A stretch of DNA of 7,381 nucleotides from Bacteroidales bacterium (lineage in GTDB: Bacteria > Bacteroidota > Bacteroidia > Bacteroidales > F082), in assembly GCA_024762735.1 (NCBI GenBank), contig JANTGU010000109.1, positions 1-7,381 on the forward strand, read 5' to 3'. Below are positions 1 through 6,751 of this stretch, piece after piece. A program made the position numbers and the translations under genes. Positions within the stretch are counted from its first letter, which is position 1. Every line of letters starts with the position of its first letter. The notes under the pieces were generated by a model. That model saw only the letters and a program-made list of their open reading frames with translations. It ran no database searches and was not told where the DNA came from.

Positions 1-1315
1 TCTGGCGGTGATAGTGGGAGTTGTGGTCGCACTGGCCATTAAAAAGGGACAGGGTGAAAAGTCAACCCGCGTTGCTATTGAAAAAGTGAAAACGAGAAAC
101 ATTATTGAAACGGTGTCGGCCAACGGGAAAATACAACCTGCTAAAGACATCAAGATAAGTCCTTACATTTCCGGTGAGGTTATCGAGCTGAATGTTAAGG
201 AGGGCGATTACGTGCACAAAGGCGACATGTTGGCCAAAATTGACCCTCAGATTTACGTTTCCAACTTCGACAGGGCACAAGCAGCCTTGAAATCTTCGCA
301 GGCTAACGAGGCGCAGGCACAAGCCCGGTTTACCCAGTCAAAAGCACAGTTTAACAAAACCAAGCTCGATTTTCAGCGCAGCGAAAAACTGTGGAAGCAA
401 CAGGTTATTTCTGATGCTGATTTTGATGCAGCCAAATCGGCTTACGAGGTCAGCAAAGCGGAAGTTAAAGCTGCAGAAGAGAGCTACAAAGCATCGCAGT
501 TCCAGGTTAACAGTGCCAGGGCATCGTTAAAAGAGGCGAAAGAGAATTTAAATCGTACCAGTATTTATGCCCCTAACGATGGTACGGTTTCGAGGCTCAG
601 TGTGGAAGTTGGGGAGCGGGTTACCGGTGCATCGCAATTTTCATCGGGAACCGAAATCATGCGCATCGCCAACCTGAATGTGATGGAAGTCAATGTGGAA
701 GTTAATGAAACCGATATCGTCAGGGTATCGCTACTCGACACGGCACTCATTGAGGTTGATGCCTATCTTGACAGAAAATTCAAAGGGGTAATTACCGAGA
801 TTGCCACTTCGGCCAACACCACCGGAACGAGCGTGGACCAGGTTACCAATTTTGATGTTAAAATCAGGATGCTAAAATCGTCCTACGAAGATTTGATTAA
901 GGAGGGTAGTGCTATCGCTTCTCCTTTCCGTCCCGGCATGTCGGCTACCGTTGAAATTCAAACCGAAACAGTTAACGATGCCCTTTCGGTACCTATTCAG
1001 GCAGTGACTACCCGTGCTGATACCACCGGTAAATTGAAGAGTGCCATGGAGAAGCGGGAAGAGCAACGTACCAAAACGGAAAAGAACGAGAAAGCCAAAG
1101 AGTATGTTTTTGTGGCAAAAGAGGGCAAAGCCAGGCTCACCGCCGTTAAAACCGGTGTTCAGGATAACATGTATATTCAGATTCTCAGTGGGCTGAACGA
1201 AGGGGATGAAGTTATCGTGGCACCCTATCGTGCTGTTTCGAAGCAGCTTAAAAACAACGATCAGGTTACGGTTGTGGACAAGAAAAAATTGTTTGATAAA
1301 GAAAAGAAAAAGTAG
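1..1315 (+). CDS. Periplasmic adaptor subunit of a tripartite efflux pump (MacA/HlyD-like), 5' end missing
   Basis: Membrane-fusion/adaptor protein that would link an inner-membrane ABC or RND pump to a TolC-like outer-membrane channel. The reading frame is open to the left edge. The first in-frame start codon is a GTG at 8, but the hydrophobic segment (LAVIVGVVVALAI) already begins before it, so that GTG is probably internal and the true start lies upstream. Numbering from that GTG: membrane anchor up to about residue 11; first half of the lipoyl-like barrel-sandwich domain at about 45-80 (SGEVIELNVKEGDYVHKGD); a long Ala/Lys/Gln-rich alpha-helical coiled-coil hairpin at about 85-182; second half of the lipoyl domain at about 186-207 (IYAPNDGTVSRLSVEVGERV); beta-barrel domain at about 222-320, including RPGMSATVEI; membrane-proximal domain to the end. 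A highly charged Lys/Glu insert lies at about 342-365, and the tail is lysine-rich. No pump gene follows; tsaB comes 2 nt later, so the partner genes must lie upstream or elsewhere. The family is clear; MacA-like versus RND-type is not resolved. Confidence 0.93.
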   Translation, partial: LAVIVGVVVALAIKKGQGEKSTRVAIEKVKTRNIIETVSANGKIQPAKDIKISPYISGEVIELNVKEGDYVHKGDMLAKIDPQIYVSNFDRAQAALKSSQANEAQAQARFTQSKAQFNKTKLDFQRSEKLWKQQVISDADFDAAKSAYEVSKAEVKAAEESYKASQFQVNSARASLKEAKENLNRTSIYAPNDGTVSRLSVEVGERVTGASQFSSGTEIMRIANLNVMEVNVEVNETDIVRVSLLDTALIEVDAYLDRKFKGVITEIATSANTTGTSVDQVTNFDVKIRMLKSSYEDLIKEGSAIASPFRPGMSATVEIQTETVNDALSVPIQAVTTRADTTGKLKSAMEKREEQRTKTEKNEKAKEYVFVAKEGKARLTAVKTGVQDNMYIQILSGLNEGDEVIVAPYRAVSKQLKNNDQVTVVDKKKLFDKEKKK

Positions 1316-1317
1316 TT

Positions 1318-2034
1318 GTGGCTGTTATTTTAAACATAGAAACCGCAACGCGTGTATGTTCGGTTTCGCTAGCGGTGGATGGAGTGGTGAAAGCCATTAA
1401 GGAGTCGAAAGTAAAAAATTCGCATGCCGAACAAGTCACCCTGTTTTCGGAAATGGTGGTTGAAAAAGCAGGCTACACCTTTGATAAGCTTGATGCTATT
1501 GCCGTTAGTAAAGGACCCGGATCTTACACAGGATTGCGTATTGGAGTATCCACCGCCAAGGGGTACTGTTTTGCTTTGGACAAACCGCTTATCTCGGTGA
1601 GTACCCTCGATGCCATGGCCTGGGGACTGGTTAATGCCTTGCGTAACAAAAAGCAAAAACTGGATGCCTATCTCTATTGTCCCATGATTGATGCCCGCCG
1701 TATGGAAGTTTATGATGCTGTTTACGATTCAAAGCTTAACAAGGTTAAAGCCATATCGGCTACCATCCTGGATGAAAATACTTACAGTGAGTTTTTTTCG
1801 AGATATGCAATGGTGTTTGGTGGCGATGGGGCAGAAAAGGCAAAACCCCTCTACTTTAACAACAAGCACAAAACCTATTTTTTAGATGGCTTTGAACCTT
1901 CCTCCATGCACATGGCACAGCTTGCCGAGCAAAAGTTTCAACAAAACGATTTTGAAGATGTGGCCTATTTTGAGCCCTATTATTTAAAGGAGTTCGTGGC
2001 CGGCATATCCAAGGTAAAGGGGTTGAGAAATTAA
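1318..2034 (+). CDS. tsaB: TsaB, tRNA t6A37 threonylcarbamoyltransferase complex subunit
   Basis: TsaB (YeaZ) is a catalytically inactive ASKHA-fold protein that scaffolds TsaD and TsaE. Together they transfer threonylcarbamoyl from threonylcarbamoyl-AMP to A37 of tRNAs reading ANN codons, in the cytoplasm. The 238-residue product is of usual length for the family. Visible signatures are the N-terminal strand ILNIETATRVCSVSLAVDG (residues 4-22), the NSHAEQ segment (34-39), the hallmark GPGSYTGLRIGVSTAKG (66-82) and the MIDARRMEVY segment (123-132). The start is a GTG giving MAVILNIETAT, the expected family N-terminus; no upstream ATG fits, and no clear Shine-Dalgarno is present. It starts 2 nt after the adaptor stop codon, so it is probably co-transcribed and perhaps translationally coupled. 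Its TAA stop overlaps the stop codon of the convergent acyltransferase gene. Confidence 0.95.
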   Translation: MAVILNIETATRVCSVSLAVDGVVKAIKESKVKNSHAEQVTLFSEMVVEKAGYTFDKLDAIAVSKGPGSYTGLRIGVSTAKGYCFALDKPLISVSTLDAMAWGLVNALRNKKQKLDAYLYCPMIDARRMEVYDAVYDSKLNKVKAISATILDENTYSEFFSRYAMVFGGDGAEKAKPLYFNNKHKTYFLDGFEPSSMHMAQLAEQKFQQNDFEDVAYFEPYYLKEFVAGISKVKGLRN

Positions 2035-2909
2035 TTCTCTGTTTTGCGTGCGTGTTTCCACCGCTTGTGTGTCCATAGCCAACTTTCCGGTTTTTCTTTG
2101 ATCAGTCGCTCCAAATTTTGAGCAAACAGGCGGGTGATTTCTCCAGGTTTCATTTCGGTGGGATGTTCCACCATGGGTTCCAGCGAATACTCGTACATTC
2201 CTCTTTTTGTTCGGCATAGGCGTAAAAACAGGATGGGAAGGTTGTAGGTTTTAGCGTAATACTCGGGTCCGTGAAGAAAAGGAGTGTCGATACCAAAAAA
2301 GGATGTCCAGATGGCTTTTTTAGTGTTGGACGGGCTTTGGTCGGCTGCCATTAAAAATACCGAAGGTTTGTTCGCGTAATGTTGAAAATAGAATCCTGTT
2401 TTATTGATTGAAGCCAATATTGTTCCTGCTTTGGCTCTTGATCGTATGGCAAAGCGGTCGATATACTTGTTGGATAGTGGCTTGTACAACCCAACAATAA
2501 TCGATTTGGAAAAGTAGGCAGCCGAAAAAGCCCCCCACTCCCAGTTTCCCACATGCCCGGCTGCTACAATAATGCCCCGGCTCTGATTGTAATATTTATC
2601 TAAAATTTCGGGGTTTACGAAACGGTGACGCTTCATCACCATTTTTTTCGACATGGTAAACCCTTTAATTCCCTCTACAAAAAGGTCAGCCAGGTTTTTG
2701 TATGATGCTTTTTCAATCTGTTTTAACTCCTTTTCCGTTTTGTCAGGAAAGGCTCTTTTCAGGTTTTCGCGAACCACGGCTTTGCGGTATCCAATTACCC
2801 TGTAGAGGACAAAACTTACGAAGTTGGAAAAACCATACAGGAAAAAAAAGGGGGTTATGCCCACCAGGGTAACGAGGAAGACAAACAACAGATAGGTTAC
2901 AAAATCCAT
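2031..2909 (-). CDS. LpxL/HtrB-family lysophospholipid or lipid A acyltransferase-like protein
   Basis: Membrane-anchored acyltransferase of the LpxL/HtrB (lysophospholipid acyltransferase) superfamily, which moves a fatty acyl chain from acyl-ACP or acyl-CoA to a lipid acceptor at the inner face of the cytoplasmic membrane. The 292-residue length is normal. The N-terminus (about residues 4-36) is strongly hydrophobic. The catalytic HX4D/E motif appears as H119-V-G-N-W-E124 within AAGHVGNWEWG, followed by a family-like AADQSPS segment (188-194) and a TPFLHGPEYYAK segment (209-220). The tail is basic and Trp-rich. It is the last gene of the four-gene minus operon, starting 6 nt after the SDR stop. 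No terminator is visible: its TAA overlaps the tsaB stop. The acceptor is unknown. Lipid A secondary acylation is the default annotation; acylation of another lipid made by the operon is an alternative suggested by its neighbours. Confidence 0.9.
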   Translation of the reverse strand: MDFVTYLLFVFLVTLVGITPFFFLYGFSNFVSFVLYRVIGYRKAVVRENLKRAFPDKTEKELKQIEKASYKNLADLFVEGIKGFTMSKKMVMKRHRFVNPEILDKYYNQSRGIIVAAGHVGNWEWGAFSAAYFSKSIIVGLYKPLSNKYIDRFAIRSRAKAGTILASINKTGFYFQHYANKPSVFLMAADQSPSNTKKAIWTSFFGIDTPFLHGPEYYAKTYNLPILFLRLCRTKRGMYEYSLEPMVEHPTEMKPGEITRLFAQNLERLIKEKPESWLWTHKRWKHARKTEN

Positions 2910-2915
2910 AACAAT

Positions 2916-3896
2916 TTATTTAATACTCCGATACCAGTTCACCGTTCGGGTAAGCGCTTCATCGAGGTTGACTTTGGGTGAGTAGTTAAAATGATCTTTT
3001 AATTTTTGAATACTGAAATGGTAATCGAGGCCGCCGTTGTTAATGCGGTAAGGGGTTAAAAAAGGCTCTGATTTTAAATGGAGCAGGGTATGAACACCGT
3101 AGTATATTTTGGCTGCCGCCATGGCCAATCCAAAAGGGATGGAGCTGTTTTTTAGTTTAATTTGGAGCTTTTCGGCCAACAGGGTATTGAACTCATGCCA
3201 GGTGATATCGAGGCCGTCGGTGGCAAGATAGGCATTGCCAACAGCCTTTTCTTCTTTTGAAACCAACAGAATAATATCCACCAGATTTTCGATATAAACC
3301 GGACATGTTTTGCTACGCCCGTGGTTTACTTCGGCAAACTTACCCGCCAGCATGGCATCGATGTATTTTGAAATAAAAGTACGATCATTAATACCGAACA
3401 CGTTGCCGGGACGCACGGCCGTAATTTCCATGTTTACCACTTTGGCATACTCCCAAAGCCACTGCTCAGCCATCCATTTGGTTTCGGCATAGGGGATGAG
3501 ATTTTCAGCCGGTGGATCATCTTCCGTAACATTGGTTTTTCCAAAACCGTGAAAAGCCACAGTACTGATTTGAATAAACCGCCTGACTCGCGCTGCTGCT
3601 GCCGCTTTGGCCACGTTGATGGTTCCCTTAAAATTGATTTTTTCAAACTTTTCGTAAGGGCCCCAATCAGCTGCCAAACCAGCTACATGGTAAACTTTAT
3701 CAACCCCTTTTACTGCTGGTTCTAAGGTTGGGTAGTCGGTAATATCGCCATAAAAATAATTGACATTAACACTTTCCAGGAAGGTTAAGTCGGAGCTTTT
3801 CCGAACCAGCACATTCACTTCCACCCCCTCTTTGAGCAATCGTTTAACCACGTTGCTGCCAATAAAACCATTGGCTCCTGTAACAAGTGCTTTCAT
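2916..3896 (-). CDS. Extended SDR, NAD(P)-dependent epimerase/dehydratase or reductase
   Basis: A 326-residue extended short-chain dehydrogenase/reductase. The N-terminal Rossmann motif is TGANGFIG (G7, G10, G13). An acidic GDITD segment (50-54) contacts the cofactor adenine in this family. VYHVAG (68-73) follows, then the catalytic Ser/Thr in STVAFHG (111-117), the catalytic pair Y136 and K140 in PYAETK, and the RPGNVFG substrate-side motif (162-168). All catalytic residues are present. It most resembles the broad group annotated as NAD-dependent epimerase, dihydroflavonol-4-reductase-like or 3-beta-HSD-like. The substrate cannot be told from motifs. Members of this broad group include sugar epimerases and, in Bacteroides, a 3-ketosphinganine reductase. 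Its ATG shares one base with the TGA of the upstream CPBP gene (TGATG), a usual sign of translational coupling. The acyltransferase gene follows 6 nt after its TAA. Confidence 0.92.
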   Translation of the reverse strand: MKALVTGANGFIGSNVVKRLLKEGVEVNVLVRKSSDLTFLESVNVNYFYGDITDYPTLEPAVKGVDKVYHVAGLAADWGPYEKFEKINFKGTINVAKAAAAARVRRFIQISTVAFHGFGKTNVTEDDPPAENLIPYAETKWMAEQWLWEYAKVVNMEITAVRPGNVFGINDRTFISKYIDAMLAGKFAEVNHGRSKTCPVYIENLVDIILLVSKEEKAVGNAYLATDGLDITWHEFNTLLAEKLQIKLKNSSIPFGLAMAAAKIYYGVHTLLHLKSEPFLTPYRINNGGLDYHFSIQKLKDHFNYSPKVNLDEALTRTVNWYRSIK

Positions 3897-4600
3897 CAGT
3901 TAAAGTATATGATAAACAAATCGGTTAACACGCCAATGGAGATGTGCAGCAGGAACACCCACCAGATGGAGCGGCTTCGCAAGGCAATCATCCCGAAAAG
4001 GATACCTATAAATATGGAGCCGATGATTTCGCCCTCCGGTTTATCAATATGCACCAAACACGATGAAATGGTTTGAATAAGAATGGCATTTACCGCTCCA
4101 AATCGCTCTTTAAGCCCAAAAAGCAGAAATCCCCGAAAGAAAAATTCCCAGGCGATGTAGTAAAAAATAATGTAGCCTAATTCATAAACAAGCAAATGGT
4201 TTTGGTCGGATAACAGGCTTTTTGCCAGGGGATATTCGGCTCGTACGTCGGGCATCTTCGAGCTGATATAAATAAGCGGAACTATCAGCACCGGAATAGC
4301 AATGAGCCATTTCGCACCCCATCTGATATCGCCTAAATCAAACCCGAAATCCGAAAGAGGCCGTTTCATCACCAATTTGATGTACAAAACCGGCACCACG
4401 AACATCAACACAAAAAATACCATAAACTGCCAGCCCCGGGCATACAGGTCACCATCGGGCTGGTTAATAAACTGCGGGAAATAAGAATAGAAATACTCCG
4501 GATAACCGTGATAGCGGTAAAGCGTTAGCAGCACCGGGGCACTCAGCAGCATCACGTAGTAATGGATATCCTGTTTGGTAAAATCTAACTTGTAGGTCAT
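3896..4600 (-). CDS. CPBP-family (CAAX protease/bacteriocin-processing) membrane protein with altered active-site motifs
   Basis: A 234-residue polytopic membrane protein with about six to seven hydrophobic segments, near residues 14-30, 57-77, 97-113, 138-162, 170-185, 192-208 and 212-232. The family signature is in the expected order: WEFFFRGFLLFGL (151-163), a His at 184 in CLVH, and a C-terminal helix with H219 in LLHISIG. Active CPBP (Rce1-like) intramembrane proteases have EExxxR, FxxxH and HxxxN/B. Here the first Glu is Trp (W151, with E152 and R156 kept), the Phe before H184 is Ser (S180), and the Asn after H219 is Gly (G223). Whether it is a protease is therefore uncertain; it may be a divergent enzyme or a non-catalytic membrane factor. 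It lies 3 nt after the PAP2 gene and overlaps the SDR start by 1 nt, so it belongs to the same operon. ATG start; no other start fits better. Confidence 0.85.
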   Translation of the reverse strand: MTYKLDFTKQDIHYYVMLLSAPVLLTLYRYHGYPEYFYSYFPQFINQPDGDLYARGWQFMVFFVLMFVVPVLYIKLVMKRPLSDFGFDLGDIRWGAKWLIAIPVLIVPLIYISSKMPDVRAEYPLAKSLLSDQNHLLVYELGYIIFYYIAWEFFFRGFLLFGLKERFGAVNAILIQTISSCLVHIDKPEGEIIGSIFIGILFGMIALRSRSIWWVFLLHISIGVLTDLFIIYFN

Positions 4601-4603
4601 GTT

Positions 4604-5506
4604 TTAATGTTGATAAAACGGAATCATTTTTCCCGATACAAATTTATCATAAAATTTCTGACCAAAGTAAAAACTGAGTACCGACCACGAAATACCGGCT
4701 ATCATATCGATAACATAGTGGTAACGACAATAGACCAGTGCTACCATAATTCCTGAAATGACGGGCACAAAAATCCAAAACATGCGCTTGTTATATTTAC
4801 CCATTAACAGCAGGGTGGTAAACGATATGCCGGCATGCAAGCTGGGAAAAGCATCCAGTTTATTGGGTTCCATAAAGTTGATGAGGGTGCGGATGGGGAC
4901 AGCCAGAAAAACACCATCGAGATTGGTTTTTTGCAGTTGCATCAAAGGCTCGTAAAAGCGGGGACCGGCAGCCGGGAAGAAAAAGTAGCCGATGTAAGCC
5001 CCGTAGTAGGTTAGCATCAATACCCATATACTTTTGTCAAGATCGACATACCGTTTTTTACGATAAAGCCAGGTCAGAATAAACAGTGGCATGGGAAAAT
5101 AGAAAAGGTATAACGAATACAACAAGTCGGTAAGCCAGGGTCGTTTCCACTGTTCGATCCATACCGTTGGATGCACTCCAAACATGGCAAAGTCGATGTT
5201 AGCCAGGGCTTCATCATACCGATGAAGGTTGAAATAGGGCAGTATCATGTAAAAGCTCTCGAAAATAACGAAGAGGTAGATAAGCGGGTAAGCCAATAAA
5301 AAATATTTAGCCCATCCCCGGTAGCGGTTGGTTTTTTTCAACAATACCGACAGCCAAACAACAAAACCTGTTGGAATAAGCGCCAGCAACGGTTGATAGC
5401 TGAAGGGTGAGTTACGGACTGAGAAAAGATAAAACAAGAAAATGACTCCCAGAAAAACAGCGTTCAACCTGTCGAGAATGCCTGCGTATTTAATCCACTG
5501 CTTCAT
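4604..5506 (-). CDS. PAP2-superfamily membrane enzyme, inositol-phosphorylceramide-synthase-like
   Basis: A 300-residue polytopic membrane protein with roughly seven to eight hydrophobic segments and a C-terminal PAP2 active site. Motif C2 is AFPSLHAG (219-226, catalytic H224). Motif C3 is RYHYVID (261-267, with R261, H263 and the supporting D267). A PAAGPRFYEP segment (178-187) precedes them. The PSLH plus HYxxD form is characteristic of the Aur1/IPC-synthase-type PAP2 subgroup rather than of soluble or PgpB-type phosphatases. That subgroup contains enzymes moving a phospho-head group from a phospholipid to ceramide, as well as phosphatases. It acts in the membrane with the active site probably on the outer face. 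It is the first gene of the four-gene operon and has a possible promoter just upstream. The family call is strong. The reaction, transferase or phosphatase, is not settled by motifs alone. Confidence 0.9.
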   Translation of the reverse strand: MKQWIKYAGILDRLNAVFLGVIFLFYLFSVRNSPFSYQPLLALIPTGFVVWLSVLLKKTNRYRGWAKYFLLAYPLIYLFVIFESFYMILPYFNLHRYDEALANIDFAMFGVHPTVWIEQWKRPWLTDLLYSLYLFYFPMPLFILTWLYRKKRYVDLDKSIWVLMLTYYGAYIGYFFFPAAGPRFYEPLMQLQKTNLDGVFLAVPIRTLINFMEPNKLDAFPSLHAGISFTTLLLMGKYNKRMFWIFVPVISGIMVALVYCRYHYVIDMIAGISWSVLSFYFGQKFYDKFVSGKMIPFYQH

Positions 5507-5542
5507 AAAAGTTGTTATTTGCTTTTTGGAGTGGACTCACTT

Positions 5543-5570
5543 GCAAAGTATTAAAAGATGACCAGCTCAA
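5543..5570 (-). promoter_or_regulatory. Possible Bacteroidota-type promoter for the four-gene operon
   Basis: On the minus strand TACTTTG (5550-5544) resembles the Bacteroidota -7 consensus TAnnTTTG but is one base short. A TTG (5570-5568) lies 17 nt upstream and could be the -33 element, slightly closer than usual. It is about 40 nt from the PAP2 ATG. The imperfect match makes this a weak call. Confidence 0.3.
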
Positions 5571-5590
5571 GTTAGTCGATCATCTTTTAA
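5551..5590 (-). terminator. Probable intrinsic terminator of the lipoprotein/TlpA transcript
   Basis: A perfect 11-bp inverted repeat: TTAAAAGATGA (5551-5561) and TCATCTTTTAA (5580-5590), separated by an 18-nt loop. It begins 6 nt after the TlpA-like gene's stop codon. In the minus direction the second arm ends in TTTTAA and is followed by TACTTT, giving a short U-rich tail. The stem is A/T-rich and the loop long for a strong terminator, so a protein-binding or RNA-processing site is an alternative. Confidence 0.6.
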
Positions 5591-5596
5591 ATTTTA

Positions 5597-6727
5597 TTAA
5601 TCCATTAACTCCTTCAGTTTGTTCTGCAGCGCCTTACCACGAACGTTACGGGCAATAATTTTACCCTCGGGGCCGATTAAAATATTTTGTGGAATCGACT
5701 GAATTCCATAGAGCTTGCCGGCAGCATTGCCCCATCCTTTCAGGTCGGATACATGGATCCAGGTTAGCCCGTCATCCTGAATGGCTTTTATCCAGTTGTC
5801 TTTTTTGCTGTCAAACGAAACGCCAAAAACGGTAAATCCTTTGTCGTGGTACTTTTGAAAAGCATTCACAACATTGGGATTCTCTCCACGGCAGGGCTGA
5901 CACCACGAAGCCCAAAAGTCAACCAGCACGTACTTGTTTTTTTCTACCACCGAAGCAAGCGAAACAGGGTTTCCCTGTGGATCGTCCTGCGTGAAGTCGA
6001 TAAACGGCTGGCCGATTTGTACTCGTTTCAGCGTGGCTACCTTGTCTTTTAACAGCTTCACATATTTGTTGTTGGTTAGCGACTGGTCAGTACTGTTAAC
6101 GGCGTCTTCCAGTTGGTTAAGTTCGAACATGTAGGCATTTGAATAGATTATGTAAGGACCCACCACGCTGCTGCTGTTTTCCTTCACATAGTTTAGCATG
6201 GCATTTTTTTTGTCGTTCTGAATGCCTTCGTATTCATCCTCCAGCCTGGCAACTTCAGCGGTATCACCATTTCGCTGTGCCATACCGTATTTAGAGCCCA
6301 AGGCCTGAACTTTTTGGTCGAACGAACCCAACACATTGCCCATAAAGTTTTCGTAAGCCGTGTGTGATTTGGAGTTTTCAACTTTATAACCCCTTGGATT
6401 ATTTTTGTCAGAGGTAAAGTTTATGTCACCCTGTTCCATAAATATGGGAAAAGCTCCTCTCACCTTATCAATAACCAGATATTGAACATCCGGTGATTCA
6501 ATATGGCCGGAGAGGCTAGCTTTGGAATCCGTTAAAAGAGAGGAGTCAACAGTTTTCCAGCCGTCATCTACACGCTCTTTTAAAAACACCATGGTGCTGT
6601 CACCCATGCCTGTAATGGTAACATGCAGGTTAAAGTTGGTGTTTTTCTTTGATTTTTGTGTCTCACCGCACGAAACTACCACGATGGCTAAAAATCCGGC
6701 GACTAGTATCGAAATTAAATTTCTCAT
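5597..6727 (-). CDS. TlpA-like thiol-disulfide oxidoreductase lipoprotein with N-terminal DUF4369-like domain
   Basis: A 376-residue lipoprotein of a type common in Bacteroidota. The N-terminus is a lipoprotein signal (MRNLISILVAGFLAIVVVSC) with the lipidated Cys at residue 20 and no obvious acidic surface-export tag after it. Residues about 31-130 form a beta-rich DUF4369-like region, followed by a charged helical linker (about 135-235). The C-terminal AhpC/TSA-Redoxin-type thioredoxin domain (about 238-376) contains VDFWASWCQPC with the CxxC pair C276/C279 and the cis-Pro loop SIPQNILIG (P346). Expected role: periplasm-facing thiol-disulfide reduction or exchange on the cell envelope; the partner is unknown. 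The ATG at 6727 is the only start that gives a complete signal peptide. It follows the small lipoprotein gene by 24 nt, so the two are probably one transcript ending at the hairpin at 5551-5590. Confidence 0.93.
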   Translation of the reverse strand: MRNLISILVAGFLAIVVVSCGETQKSKKNTNFNLHVTITGMGDSTMVFLKERVDDGWKTVDSSLLTDSKASLSGHIESPDVQYLVIDKVRGAFPIFMEQGDINFTSDKNNPRGYKVENSKSHTAYENFMGNVLGSFDQKVQALGSKYGMAQRNGDTAEVARLEDEYEGIQNDKKNAMLNYVKENSSSVVGPYIIYSNAYMFELNQLEDAVNSTDQSLTNNKYVKLLKDKVATLKRVQIGQPFIDFTQDDPQGNPVSLASVVEKNKYVLVDFWASWCQPCRGENPNVVNAFQKYHDKGFTVFGVSFDSKKDNWIKAIQDDGLTWIHVSDLKGWGNAAGKLYGIQSIPQNILIGPEGKIIARNVRGKALQNKLKELMD

Positions 6728-6751
6728 GATGATGTTATTGTTTTAATAAAC

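Noticed and set aside
8..10. GTG at 8 as the true start of the efflux adaptor
   Set aside because: The frame is open to the left edge, and the hydrophobic anchor begins before this codon, so the gene most likely starts outside the window.
1369..1656. 95-codon minus-strand open frame inside tsaB
   Set aside because: It is a shadow of tsaB, whose hallmark GPGSYTGLRIG motif lies in the overlapped region; its own translation has no family features.
1984..2217. Minus-strand open frame spanning the tsaB/acyltransferase junction
   Set aside because: It is a frame-shifted shadow of the acyltransferase C-terminus, with no coherent protein features.
6204..6211. T8 tract in the TlpA-like gene as a slippage site
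   Set aside because: On the coding strand it is a Lys-Lys-Asn codon run in a charged linker; short A-runs like this are common in A/T-rich genes and nothing else suggests phase variation.
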